This document shows positions 35,189-43,430 of a stretch of DNA of 64,000 nucleotides, piece by piece. The position numbers and the translations under genes are program-made. Location: contig CAMTVY010000007.1 in the NCBI GenBank assembly GCA_947085325.1, positions 1 to 64,000 on the forward strand, given 5' to 3'. Origin of the DNA: JAQBXX01 sp947085325 (lineage in GTDB: Bacteria > Pseudomonadota > Gammaproteobacteria > SURF-13). Numbering within the stretch: the stretch's first letter is position 1; each line of letters begins with the position of its first letter. Below the pieces are notes generated by a model that saw nothing but the letters and a program-made list of their open reading frames with translations, did not search any database and was not told where the DNA came from.

Positions 35189-35557
35189 CTATGCCTGCGT
35201 CTTGCGATCAGCCAGGATGAATTGAGGAGGTCTTGAAGCGGGAGCAACAACAGTGCCCGTGACAGGGACGAAAAGCGTGAAATACTCTGCGGCAGGGTAA
35301 ATACTGTTTACAGGCAGCAACATCGAGGGCAAGCCCGCCAGGCACTGCACACCACAGCCGCTGTGATTGTGCCCTGCGCCATGATGGTCGCTGTTGCCCT
35401 GACCGTCTTCGGCTTGCAGGCGATCCGCATGCACTGCGCCTGCATGATGCTGGTCATGCGTGGCGGCCTGCACTGCGGCCAGACCTGCCACGCCCGGGCC
35501 CAGCACGAGCAACAGGACGAGCCACAGGCGCATCAATTTAGCCGATTTAACCATCAT
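35189..35557 (-). CDS. Exported histidine-rich protein of unknown function
   Basis: A 122-residue protein. The N-terminus is a signal peptide (LMRLWLVLLLVLGPGVAGLA). The next 50 residues hold many His (THDQHHAGAVHADR; DHHGAGHNHSGCGVQC), pointing to binding of copper, zinc or nickel; the two Cys in GCGVQC may add ligands. It resembles DUF2946-type proteins in size and layout, but I cannot assign it. A strong promoter ends only 3 bases before the first ATG, so translation may be leaderless or begin at Met9 (35533). Confidence 0.6.
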   Translation of the reverse strand: MMVKSAKLMRLWLVLLLVLGPGVAGLAAVQAATHDQHHAGAVHADRLQAEDGQGNSDHHGAGHNHSGCGVQCLAGLPSMLLPVNSIYPAAEYFTLFVPVTGTVVAPASRPPQFILADRKTQA

Positions 35558-35560
35558 CGA

Positions 35561-35588
35561 AGTATAGTACCTGTGCTGTGCCTGTCAA
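35561..35588 (-). promoter_or_regulatory. Near-consensus sigma-70 promoter abutting the His-rich gene
   Basis: On the minus strand TTGACA (35588-35583), 16 bases, then TATACT (35566-35561). The first possible start codon is at 35557, so transcription would begin inside or at the second ATG. This implies either a leaderless mRNA or use of a start further in. Confidence 0.7.
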
Positions 35589-35627
35589 CATACGACACGC
35601 CGCCCTGCGTTAAGTTGCAAACGAACC

Positions 35628-37490
35628 TCACTGATCAGCGATGCACCGGTTGCCGCCCGCATTCTTGGCCCGGTACAACGCACTGTCGGCGCGGCCAAAG
35701 ACTGTTTCCGGGGTATCGCCAGCCCTGAACCCGGCCATGCCACAGGAGATGGTGATGGGGACAAGCTGCTCACGATAGTGAAAATCGCTGGCCTCAATTG
35801 CCGCACGCAATTTTTCCGCGACCGGAAAAGCATCACTCAGCGCCGTACTCGGCATCACGATTACAAACTCTTCGCCACCGTAGCGGGCCAGAAAATCGGT
35901 GCCACGCAGATTTTCCTGCAATATCTCCGCGATGACCTTTAGCGCCTTGTCGCCTGCCTTGTGCCCATAGGTATCATTGACGAACTTGAAGCGATCGACA
36001 TCCCATATCAACAAAGCAAGTGGATACTGATAGCGCTTCCAGTGCGCATACTCCTGTGCGATACGCTCCAGATATGCAAGACGGTTGTTGGTTTCAGTCA
36101 GTCCGTCCTTGAATGCCAGCTCGTGCTCGTGCGCGATGCGTGCATGCAGAACCTCGGCTTCAGCCTCCAGCCCTTCCAGCTTCTGTGTCAGTTGCTGCAC
36201 CTGTTGTTCCGCGCGCGCAGTGCGCTCCCCTTCTTCATGCCTGTGCCGCTCCAGATGAGTGCGTATCGCATCAATGCGCGACTGGATGATCTGCTTCAAC
36301 TGACCTATCTCGGTGGCGCTCTGGACACCGGTTTCCATGTCTTGCATCTGGGCCTGCACTGCGACATCCAGCGCTGCACCGCTTTGCTGCGTCTCCCTCC
36401 GCGACGATTCCGTACTCTGTAGATACACGTCCAGCTCCTGCAACCGCACGGTCAGCTGGGCGAGAAAGGCCTCGATCTCGTCCTTCTCCCGCTGCACGCG
36501 TGCGCGCGCCTCTATGACCAGCGCGGCAACTTCTTCCAGCGCCCTGTCCGGCTGCCCGATCCACGCACCCTCTTCGAGCCGCTGCCTGACTTCATCTGAT
36601 TTCTCAGTCAGCTCTTCCGGCAGATCCAGCAGTTCGATAAGCCGGATCAGAAGCTCCGAGACCGGGGCCTGAGGCGCCGACAAAGACGCTCCTGCTGTTT
36701 CCGTCACACTTTGCGCCGTACTGTAGGTGGCACGCACCGCACTGACAATATCATCCAACAGGCGCCCGAGCTCCGCCTGCGCCATGTCGTTCGTAACACG
36801 TCGCCGCAACGGGAAAGCACGCTCCCATGATAAGGGCAGTTTGTCGAGGAGGGACAGGAGCAGTTCCTCACTGTCTGCTGCGGGTGGCGGTGGCGCCGCC
36901 ACGGGCGCAGATTCGACAGTACGCGTACGCCCCCACAACCGGCGCAGGATGCCCCCCTCTCCGTCGGGCTCCGCCGTGGCCACTTGCGGCTTGGCGGTGG
37001 CTGGCGGCGGCGTATCCGGCGCCGCCTGCAATAACAGGGCCTCCTGGATCAAGGCGGCGAACTCACGCACCAGCGGCGTGCTGTCGGCTTGAGGATTGCG
37101 GGCCCGCAGCTTTTTGTGCAAGGCCTTGACCTTGCGCCCCATACCGCGCGGCAGCCCCAGCTCATCCAGCAGCTGTATCAGGGAGTCTGTCGTGGCTGGC
37201 AGGCTGGTCGCCACCGGGCGGCGACGGTCGAGGCGCGCCACGCTGTCGCCCACTGATTCAATCACACTGCGCAGCGCCATACTGTCGCGGCCATCGCGCA
37301 GGGCCTTGCGCAGTGTTTCCAGTTCACGATCCAGCGTCGAGTCGGCACCGCCCGCCGCAAGACTGAGGCGCGTAATGCCACGGCGCAGCAGGCCCTCTAC
37401 GTCGCGCCACTGCCTTTCCTTTTCCTCAAGCTGCTCCAGGTTGTCGTAGTATTTCTGCTTCCAACGCCTGGTGTCGTCGTCCTGGGCCAT
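35628..37490 (-). CDS. GGDEF-domain diguanylate cyclase with coiled-coil N-terminus
   Basis: A 620-residue protein. The N-terminal 440 residues have no membrane segment; they are mostly helical with long coiled-coil parts (ARVQREKDEIEAFLAQLTVR and about 380-440). The C-terminal GGDEF domain has active-site ARYGGEEFVIVMP and, five residues before it, RGTD, a complete RxxD product-inhibition site. So it should make cyclic di-GMP and be feedback-inhibited. The layout resembles the DgcP type of Pseudomonas linked to polar localisation; this is inference. Confidence 0.9.
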   Translation of the reverse strand: MAQDDDTRRWKQKYYDNLEQLEEKERQWRDVEGLLRRGITRLSLAAGGADSTLDRELETLRKALRDGRDSMALRSVIESVGDSVARLDRRRPVATSLPATTDSLIQLLDELGLPRGMGRKVKALHKKLRARNPQADSTPLVREFAALIQEALLLQAAPDTPPPATAKPQVATAEPDGEGGILRRLWGRTRTVESAPVAAPPPPAADSEELLLSLLDKLPLSWERAFPLRRRVTNDMAQAELGRLLDDIVSAVRATYSTAQSVTETAGASLSAPQAPVSELLIRLIELLDLPEELTEKSDEVRQRLEEGAWIGQPDRALEEVAALVIEARARVQREKDEIEAFLAQLTVRLQELDVYLQSTESSRRETQQSGAALDVAVQAQMQDMETGVQSATEIGQLKQIIQSRIDAIRTHLERHRHEEGERTARAEQQVQQLTQKLEGLEAEAEVLHARIAHEHELAFKDGLTETNNRLAYLERIAQEYAHWKRYQYPLALLIWDVDRFKFVNDTYGHKAGDKALKVIAEILQENLRGTDFLARYGGEEFVIVMPSTALSDAFPVAEKLRAAIEASDFHYREQLVPITISCGMAGFRAGDTPETVFGRADSALYRAKNAGGNRCIADQ

Positions 37491-37588
37491 ACCTACTCCT
37501 TACACCTCTGGGGTGCTTGCAGGTCATCGGCTAACGATAGCAAAACTTGAGCCGCCCTCCAACGGCGGGGCTGTGGCGCGGTGGCGGG

Positions 37589-39220
37589 CTACAACGGGCA
37601 GATCATCGGGCCCAGCTTTTCGGCCAGACGCTGATTTTCACTGTAATCCACCGGGCAGTCGATAATGCTCACCGTATCATCCGCAATGGCGGCTTGCAGT
37701 ATCGGCATCAGGTCGGCTGCACGCTCGACACGATAGCCCTTGGCGCCGAACGATTCGGCGTATTTCACCAGATCCGGATTATTGAAGCGCACGTTCGCGC
37801 TTCTGCCAAAGGTGTTTTTCTGCTTCCACTCAATGAGACCGTAGCCGCCGTCGTTCCACACCAATATCACCATCGGCGTGCCGACGCGCAGCGCAGTCTC
37901 GATCTCCTGCGAGTTCATGAGGAAACCGGCATCACCGGTCACTGCGACTACTTTGCGCCCGGGGTACGCGAGTTTCGCTGCCACCGCGCCCGGCACGGCG
38001 ATGCCCATGCTGGCAAAACCATTGGAGATGACGCAGGTATTGGGATGCTCGCAGCGAAACATGCGCGCCATCCACAGCTTGTGTGCGCCCACATCGCACA
38101 CCACAATGTCTTCAAGCCCCAGCGCCGTGCGCAGATCCCAGATGATTTTCTGCGGCTTGAGCGGATACGACTGATCGTCGCGATGCCGGTTCATGTCATC
38201 CATCAGCGCCGCGCGCAGCGGACGGGGCGGTTTCTGCGTGTGCGGCGTAGCGGCCTGGGCGATGCGCTCAAGGCTCAGGCCGATATCGCCTACCACCCCC
38301 ACCTCCACAATGTAGCTCGCGTCCACCTCGGCGGGCGACATGTCGATGTGAATGATTTTGCGGTCACAGCTCGGGTGCCACAGGCACGGGTGATATTCGA
38401 CCAGGTCGTAACCCACGCAAATAATGACATCCGCACGGTCAAAGCCGCAGTTGGTGTAATCGTGCGCCTGCAGGCCGGCGCTGCCCAGCGCCATCGGATG
38501 CTTGAACGGGATCACACCCTTGGCCATGAAGGTATTGGCCACCGGAATCTGCAACCGCTCGGCGAACTCGGCCAACTGCCGGCAGGCCTGCGCCCGCACC
38601 ACACCGTTGCCGGCGAGTATCAGCGGATTTTGCGCCCGGCTGATGGTTTCGGCAGCGGCGCGCACCCGGTCCTGCGACGGCTCCGGCGGCGTGGGCTGCT
38701 GCACCCGCAGCGGCCTGGCGTCGATGCTGAGCGCGGCGATATTCTCCGGAAAATCAATAAAACAGGCGCCGGTCTTTTCCGTCTGCGCCAGCTTGAAGGC
38801 CTTGCGCACCACCTCCGGGATGATGCCGGGCTCCAGCAGTTGCGAGGTATATTTGGTAATGGGGCGGAACAGGCCCTGCAAATCCAGCACCTGGTGCGAC
38901 TCCTTGTGCAGGCGCGAGGTGCTGGCCTGGCCCGCGATAGCGACCAGCGGCGCGTGATCCATGTTGGCGTCGGCCACGCCGGTGACCAGATTGGTGGCGC
39001 CGGGGCCGAGCGTGGCCAGGCACACGCCGGGGCGCCCGGTCACACGCCCATAGACATCGGCCATGAACGCCGCGCCCTGCTCGTGGCGCGTGGTGATGAA
39101 ACGGATGGAAGAATCGGCCAGCGCATCCATCACATGCAGGTTTTCCTCGCCCGGGATGCCGAAAATGAATTCGACCCCCTCGTTTTCCAGGCATTTGACC
39201 AGCAGTTCAGCGGCTTTCAT
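37589..39220 (-). CDS. Acetolactate synthase large-subunit-like ThDP enzyme
   Basis: A 543-residue ThDP enzyme. The N-terminus FIFGIPGEENLHVMDAL and the catalytic Glu in TTRHEQGAAFMADVYGR are followed by a central FAD/nucleotide-type domain. The ThDP-binding motif GDAGFLMNSQEIETALRVGT then NDGGYGLIEW is near residue 440. The overall pattern is nearest to AlsS-type (catabolic) acetolactate synthases rather than IlvB/IlvI/IlvG. No small regulatory subunit gene is adjacent, which fits. Other ThDP decarboxylases remain possible. Confidence 0.82.
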   Translation of the reverse strand: MKAAELLVKCLENEGVEFIFGIPGEENLHVMDALADSSIRFITTRHEQGAAFMADVYGRVTGRPGVCLATLGPGATNLVTGVADANMDHAPLVAIAGQASTSRLHKESHQVLDLQGLFRPITKYTSQLLEPGIIPEVVRKAFKLAQTEKTGACFIDFPENIAALSIDARPLRVQQPTPPEPSQDRVRAAAETISRAQNPLILAGNGVVRAQACRQLAEFAERLQIPVANTFMAKGVIPFKHPMALGSAGLQAHDYTNCGFDRADVIICVGYDLVEYHPCLWHPSCDRKIIHIDMSPAEVDASYIVEVGVVGDIGLSLERIAQAATPHTQKPPRPLRAALMDDMNRHRDDQSYPLKPQKIIWDLRTALGLEDIVVCDVGAHKLWMARMFRCEHPNTCVISNGFASMGIAVPGAVAAKLAYPGRKVVAVTGDAGFLMNSQEIETALRVGTPMVILVWNDGGYGLIEWKQKNTFGRSANVRFNNPDLVKYAESFGAKGYRVERAADLMPILQAAIADDTVSIIDCPVDYSENQRLAEKLGPMICPL

Positions 39221-39305
39221 ATAGTAGTTGGGCGCAGACAGGAGGCCAAGAATCTTTTATGCTATAGAGCAACAGCGAATGTCACGCCAGACGGGGCCCA
39301 ACACC

Positions 39306-39788
39306 ATGGACAAAGTCAGTCTCACCCAGTTTCTCAATCAGCAGTATTTGTGCGAGTCGCTCACGCTCAACGAGGTCAGCACCCTGCTCGATTATACCGA
39401 GCTGGTGAGCTTTCACAAGAAAGACATCATCGCCGACATCGGCGACGTGGGTGAGGCGCTGTACTTCGTCGTCAAGGGCGAGGCCGCGCTGTTTTACGAG
39501 GAGGGCAACGAGGAAATTGAAGCGGGCCGCATGCAGGAAGGCGAACTGATGGGCGAGATGTCGTTCTTCGACCGCGAGCCGCGTTCGGTGCGCATGCGCG
39601 CCATGAGCGCCGATACGCAGTTACTCAAGCTCACACGCGTGAAATACAAGCGCCTGCGCGTCGAGCACCCCTACATTGCGGTGAACCTGCTCGAGCACGC
39701 CATCATCAGCCTCGACCACCTGATCCGGCGTATGAGCATGGACGTTGCCACCTTCTCACGCTATATCTACGGCGCAGGGCCGAAATAA
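39306..39788 (+). CDS. Cyclic nucleotide-binding domain protein
   Basis: A 160-residue single cNMP-binding domain of the CRP type. ELVSFHKKDIIADIGDVGEALYFVVKGEA is the jelly-roll entry, and MGEMSFFDREPRSVRMRA matches the phosphate-binding cassette (GE...R). No helix-turn-helix follows, so it is probably a sensor acting on another protein. Upstream in-frame starts at 39279 and 39228 exist; none has a good ribosome site, so the start is uncertain. Divergent from the acetolactate synthase gene. Confidence 0.8.
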   Translation: MDKVSLTQFLNQQYLCESLTLNEVSTLLDYTELVSFHKKDIIADIGDVGEALYFVVKGEAALFYEEGNEEIEAGRMQEGELMGEMSFFDREPRSVRMRAMSADTQLLKLTRVKYKRLRVEHPYIAVNLLEHAIISLDHLIRRMSMDVATFSRYIYGAGPK

Positions 39789-39871
39789 TTCCAGGTCGCA
39801 CTCCAAGCGCTGCCGTTGTTGGCTGCGTCGGTATCATCCTTGGATTGCAAACTGGATACGTCAGCTATCCC

Positions 39872-41050
39872 TTACAGCGAGCCATAGGAATGCAGGCCGG
39901 ACAGGAACAGGTTCACGCCCATAAATGCAAACAGGGTGACGAATAACCCGCCTATCGCCCACCAGGCCATCGGTCGCCCGCGCCAGCCTTTGCTGAAGCG
40001 CATATGCAGCCACGCGGCGTAGTTGAGCAGCACGATCAAGGCCCAGGTTTCTTTCGGATCCCACGACCAGTAACCGCCCCACGCCTCTGCCGCCCACAGC
40101 GCGCCAAGTATGGTGGCGAGCGTGAAGAAACCGAATCCGAGTGTGATCGCCTTGTACATCACGTCATCCAGCACGTCGAGCGTAGGCAGGCGCGTGGCAA
40201 GCAGGCCGTTCGGGTTCCGGCGCTCGCCGCGTTCGCGCAACAGGTAAGCAACGCCGACCATTGCGGCGAGCGAGAACGAGCCGTAACCGATGAAGTTGGC
40301 CGGCACATGTATCTTCATCCAGTAACTTTGCAGCGCAGGCACCAGCGGCGCGATGCCGGTGCCGCCGTACTCGAAGATGTACCAGAGCACAAACCCCACC
40401 GCCGCACTGATGATGAGCAACACAAAACCGCCCAGCGCACGCGTCTGGTAGCGGCCTTCGTAATAGAGATACAGCAGCGCCGTGATAATGGAAAACAGAA
40501 CGAAGACTTCATACAGGTTGCTGATCGGGATATGGCCATAATCCACGTGCACGAGATACGACTCGCGCCAGCGCACCATCAGGCCGGTCAGGCCCATTGC
40601 CGCGGCTGACCAGGTCAGTGCAGACGCGACCCGTCCTGCGTACTCAGAGCGCAGGAACAGGGCCGCGAAATAGATAACGGTCGCCAGCACGAACAGCACG
40701 CTCATCCACATGATGGCGGACTGGCTCGAGATCAGGAATTTGAGCAGGAAGCTGGTCTCGGCCGGCGCCAGACTGTCGCCGTACAGCCCCACTGCCGACA
40801 GGCTGAGCCCGGCGACGGCAAGCAACAGCCAGCGCACTGCTTTCCAGTGCCAGCCCAGCGCGATCATCGCCGGCACCACGCCGGACAGGATAATGATCTC
40901 GTAACTGTTCATCACCGCCGCATAGCGGTACAGCACAAAACCCGCACCGGCAATCACCAGCGCCGCAAACGCCCAGTCCACGCCGGACAACGTAGCCCAC
41001 AATGAGCGCTTGCCAAATTCTTTCTTCATGCTGTCGCGTGTAACGGCCAT
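39872..41050 (-). CDS. ccsB: Cytochrome c biogenesis protein CcsB/ResC (System II)
   Basis: A 392-residue integral membrane protein with eight or so helices. The haem-handling motif WGGYWSWDPKETWAL near residue 320 is the System II tryptophan-rich signature. It delivers haem to apocytochrome c in complex with ResB, encoded 59 bp upstream. Start ATG 41050 is preferred over 41068 because AGGAG lies 7 bases ahead. Confidence 0.93.
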   Translation of the reverse strand: MAVTRDSMKKEFGKRSLWATLSGVDWAFAALVIAGAGFVLYRYAAVMNSYEIIILSGVVPAMIALGWHWKAVRWLLLAVAGLSLSAVGLYGDSLAPAETSFLLKFLISSQSAIMWMSVLFVLATVIYFAALFLRSEYAGRVASALTWSAAAMGLTGLMVRWRESYLVHVDYGHIPISNLYEVFVLFSIITALLYLYYEGRYQTRALGGFVLLIISAAVGFVLWYIFEYGGTGIAPLVPALQSYWMKIHVPANFIGYGSFSLAAMVGVAYLLRERGERRNPNGLLATRLPTLDVLDDVMYKAITLGFGFFTLATILGALWAAEAWGGYWSWDPKETWALIVLLNYAAWLHMRFSKGWRGRPMAWWAIGGLFVTLFAFMGVNLFLSGLHSYGSL

Positions 41051-41109
41051 CACGAATCTCCTCATCAAGTCATCACTGCCTTACTTCTCTAGGAATACCG
41101 CACGTTATA

Positions 41110-43110
41110 TCACAAAGCCTTCAGCCGCGCCTCCAGCGCCTCGCACACGGACTGGAAGCGCTGGGCAAAACCCAGCGGGTCACGGTTGCTGCTACCGGCA
41201 ATCAGCACCCGGGTGGTGTCGCCCTCCTGCCGCAGCACGGCCCAGATGCGCTGCTGCGGCAGATAAAACATGATGAATACACCCACCAGCAGCAGGCCAA
41301 AACCCAGATAGACGACGGCCTTGCCCGGCGTGCGCGTGATTTGCAGGGCCGAGGCCTGCACCTGCCGGAAATCGGTGAGCTGCAGGACGTAGGGCGCGCC
41401 GTAGGCACTGAGTACGCCCAGCACATTCACGGCGTCATCGAAGAAGCGGCTGTGATCTGCAGCATCGACACTGCCGCCTTCACTCGCAACCACACCGGCA
41501 TACAGTTCGCGCAGCGTCTCATGCAACAGCTCGACATAGAGCTGGGCTGCCTGTGCGCGCTGCTCCTGCGGCAGGCTCTGCCGGATGTATTCCGTCACGG
41601 CGTCAAAACCACCCGCCTTGAATTGCGTCAGCAGCATGTCGAGCAGTGCCGTTAATGTCTGCTGCATGCTCGGATTCGCCGGCGCAGCGGCGAGTTGTCG
41701 CGTCACGGTCTTCTGCACTGCCGCCTGCGCTTTCTGCTTATCGTGCAGCGCAGCATAAAAGCGCATGAAGCGGTCTATGCCACCTTCGGCATCAATCGGA
41801 AAGCGCAAGTAGGTAAACTTGTCATTCGGGTTGTCGCGTACGCCACTCACCAGATACTGGCGCCCTTCGTACTCCAGCGGCAACATGTAGTTTTCGTATT
41901 CCAGCGCCGTGCCTTTTTCATCCCGCAGCTTGAAGATGAACTTGGGGCCAATATCCTGAAATTCCTTACCCGAACCTGGCTTTGCCGGCTGCACGTTGTA
42001 CAAACGAAAATCACCCAGCTCCAGTGTCTGCGAGCCGTGCTCACTCTGGAGCTTCAGGCTCTTGCCAACCTCGCCTTGCAGCTCCTGCACGGCGTCATTC
42101 GCCGTCAGCGGCCAGGCCTTCAGCGTCAATTGCGATCCGCCATCGCTGAAGCTCACGAGGTAGATGGTAATGCCTTTATAGATCCAGGGATGGTTGACCG
42201 AGATGGTCTGCTCCAGCGGCGCGGGCTCACTCGGGTCGTAAATCACCAGATCACTTTCAAATGACTTGGGCTGGCCATCGGGATAATGCACGACACGAAA
42301 ATCCTTCACCTGCAATTCAAACGGCAGCTCCTGCAACAGATAGCCATCGCGCAGCTTGAGGCCGATATAGTTCACCTTGGCGCCTTCCGGAATGGAGACC
42401 AGCCCGCGGTAGGAGGCATTGTCCGCCGGCAACCGGCTTGCGAGGGGGACCTCGTTAGCAGGCATTTCGCGCGTCTCTATCCGCACCTTGCCCGCCTGCT
42501 CTGCAATCTTGAGCGGCAGGTTGCCATCGAGCAGCGCGCCCACGCACACCACGACCACCCCGATGTGTGTGGCCAGATAGCCCAGGCGGTTGGCCGCCCC
42601 CTTCATGGTTGCCACCACGGTATGATCCGTCTGCTCTTTTATCCGGGCGCGGTAACCGTGTGATTGCAGGTGCCCCACAATTGCCTCACGCAGGGCGGCG
42701 GGGGCCTGCGTGAAACTCCACTCCGCCTTGTGGCGAAACGTACGCAGCGAGCTCTCTGTGGCGTTTTCCCTGTATGCCCGCATGTCGCGCAGCATCTTCG
42801 GCCCATTGCGGTACACGCACACGCTGGTGGAAATCACCAGAAAGGTCATGACCACCATGAACCAGCCGGCGCTGTATACGGAAAACAGGCCGAGGGATTT
42901 ATAGATCTCGAACCAGAAGGGGCCGAACTTGAGGATGTAATTCTGGTAGGGCTCGTTTTGCTGCAGAATGGTGCCGATCACGGACGCTATCGCCACCGCC
43001 GACAGCAGCGTGATCGCCAGGTTCATGGAACCCAGAAAGTCGAGCAGTATCGCGCCCGTGGTGCGGCGGCCGGTGTGTGTCGTCATGGAGGAGGTTGGCT
43101 CAGGGGGCAT
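41110..43110 (-). CDS. resB: Cytochrome c biogenesis protein ResB (System II)
   Basis: A 666-residue partner of CcsB. N-terminal membrane segments (MNLAITLLSAVAIASVIGTI; GWFMVVMTFLVISTSVCVY) are followed by a further helix at about 195 (LGYLATHIGVVVVCVGALLDG), a large periplasmic domain with PWIYKGITIYLVSFSDGG, and a last helix (VVYLGFGLLLVGVFIMFYL). This is the ResB order. Starts at 43110 and 43086 are both possible, without a clear ribosome site. The presence of System II rather than Ccm is a lineage marker. Confidence 0.92.
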   Translation of the reverse strand: MPPEPTSSMTTHTGRRTTGAILLDFLGSMNLAITLLSAVAIASVIGTILQQNEPYQNYILKFGPFWFEIYKSLGLFSVYSAGWFMVVMTFLVISTSVCVYRNGPKMLRDMRAYRENATESSLRTFRHKAEWSFTQAPAALREAIVGHLQSHGYRARIKEQTDHTVVATMKGAANRLGYLATHIGVVVVCVGALLDGNLPLKIAEQAGKVRIETREMPANEVPLASRLPADNASYRGLVSIPEGAKVNYIGLKLRDGYLLQELPFELQVKDFRVVHYPDGQPKSFESDLVIYDPSEPAPLEQTISVNHPWIYKGITIYLVSFSDGGSQLTLKAWPLTANDAVQELQGEVGKSLKLQSEHGSQTLELGDFRLYNVQPAKPGSGKEFQDIGPKFIFKLRDEKGTALEYENYMLPLEYEGRQYLVSGVRDNPNDKFTYLRFPIDAEGGIDRFMRFYAALHDKQKAQAAVQKTVTRQLAAAPANPSMQQTLTALLDMLLTQFKAGGFDAVTEYIRQSLPQEQRAQAAQLYVELLHETLRELYAGVVASEGGSVDAADHSRFFDDAVNVLGVLSAYGAPYVLQLTDFRQVQASALQITRTPGKAVVYLGFGLLLVGVFIMFYLPQQRIWAVLRQEGDTTRVLIAGSSNRDPLGFAQRFQSVCEALEARLKAL

Positions 43111-43149
43111 GAATCGCTGTAACGTGCCTGCAATTATAGTGTATCGCTC

Positions 43150-43188
43150 AAAAAAAAGCCCCGACTCTAAGGGGGGAAGAGCCGGGGC
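43150..43188 (-). terminator. Rho-independent terminator downstream of polA
   Basis: Minus-strand GCCCCGGCTC and GAGTCGGGGC form a 10-bp stem (one G-U) with an 11-base loop, followed by eight T. It lies 240 bp after the polA stop, just ahead of resB. Confidence 0.85.
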
Positions 43189-43308
43189 AAGTGTCACCCG
43201 GCTTGGGGTTTGCCGGGCTACGGATACCCGTTCAGGGAGGGAACGGGGAGCGCAATTGCGTGCGCTCTGTACTGTGAGACTGGGCCTGTCAGGAAAAGTT
43301 CAGCTGGC

Positions 43309-43429
43309 GGCAGAGAAAAGAGAAAAGATACAAGAACAAAGAAAAATATTCAGGAAATTAACGACATAAGCCTGGACTCTGCCAACAGGGCTATGACTTT
43401 TCTCTTGTATCTTTTCTCTTTTCTCTGCC
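43309..43429. repeat. 121-bp element with 27-bp perfect inverted repeats, downstream of polA
   Basis: The arm 43309-43335 (starting GGCAGAGAAAAGAGAAAAGA and ending TACAAGA) is repeated exactly, inverted, at 43403-43429. The 67 bp between have no gene. The right arm begins one base after the polA stop codon. A related purine-rich array with the same GGCAGA start follows the priA stop at 55094 and also occurs at 7072. The shape is that of a small non-autonomous mobile element or an extragenic palindrome; no target duplication is seen. Confidence 0.6.
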
Positions 43430-43430
43430 A

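Noticed and set aside
37547..39454. 635-codon frame opposite the acetolactate synthase
   Set aside because: Antisense shadow with no recognisable domain.
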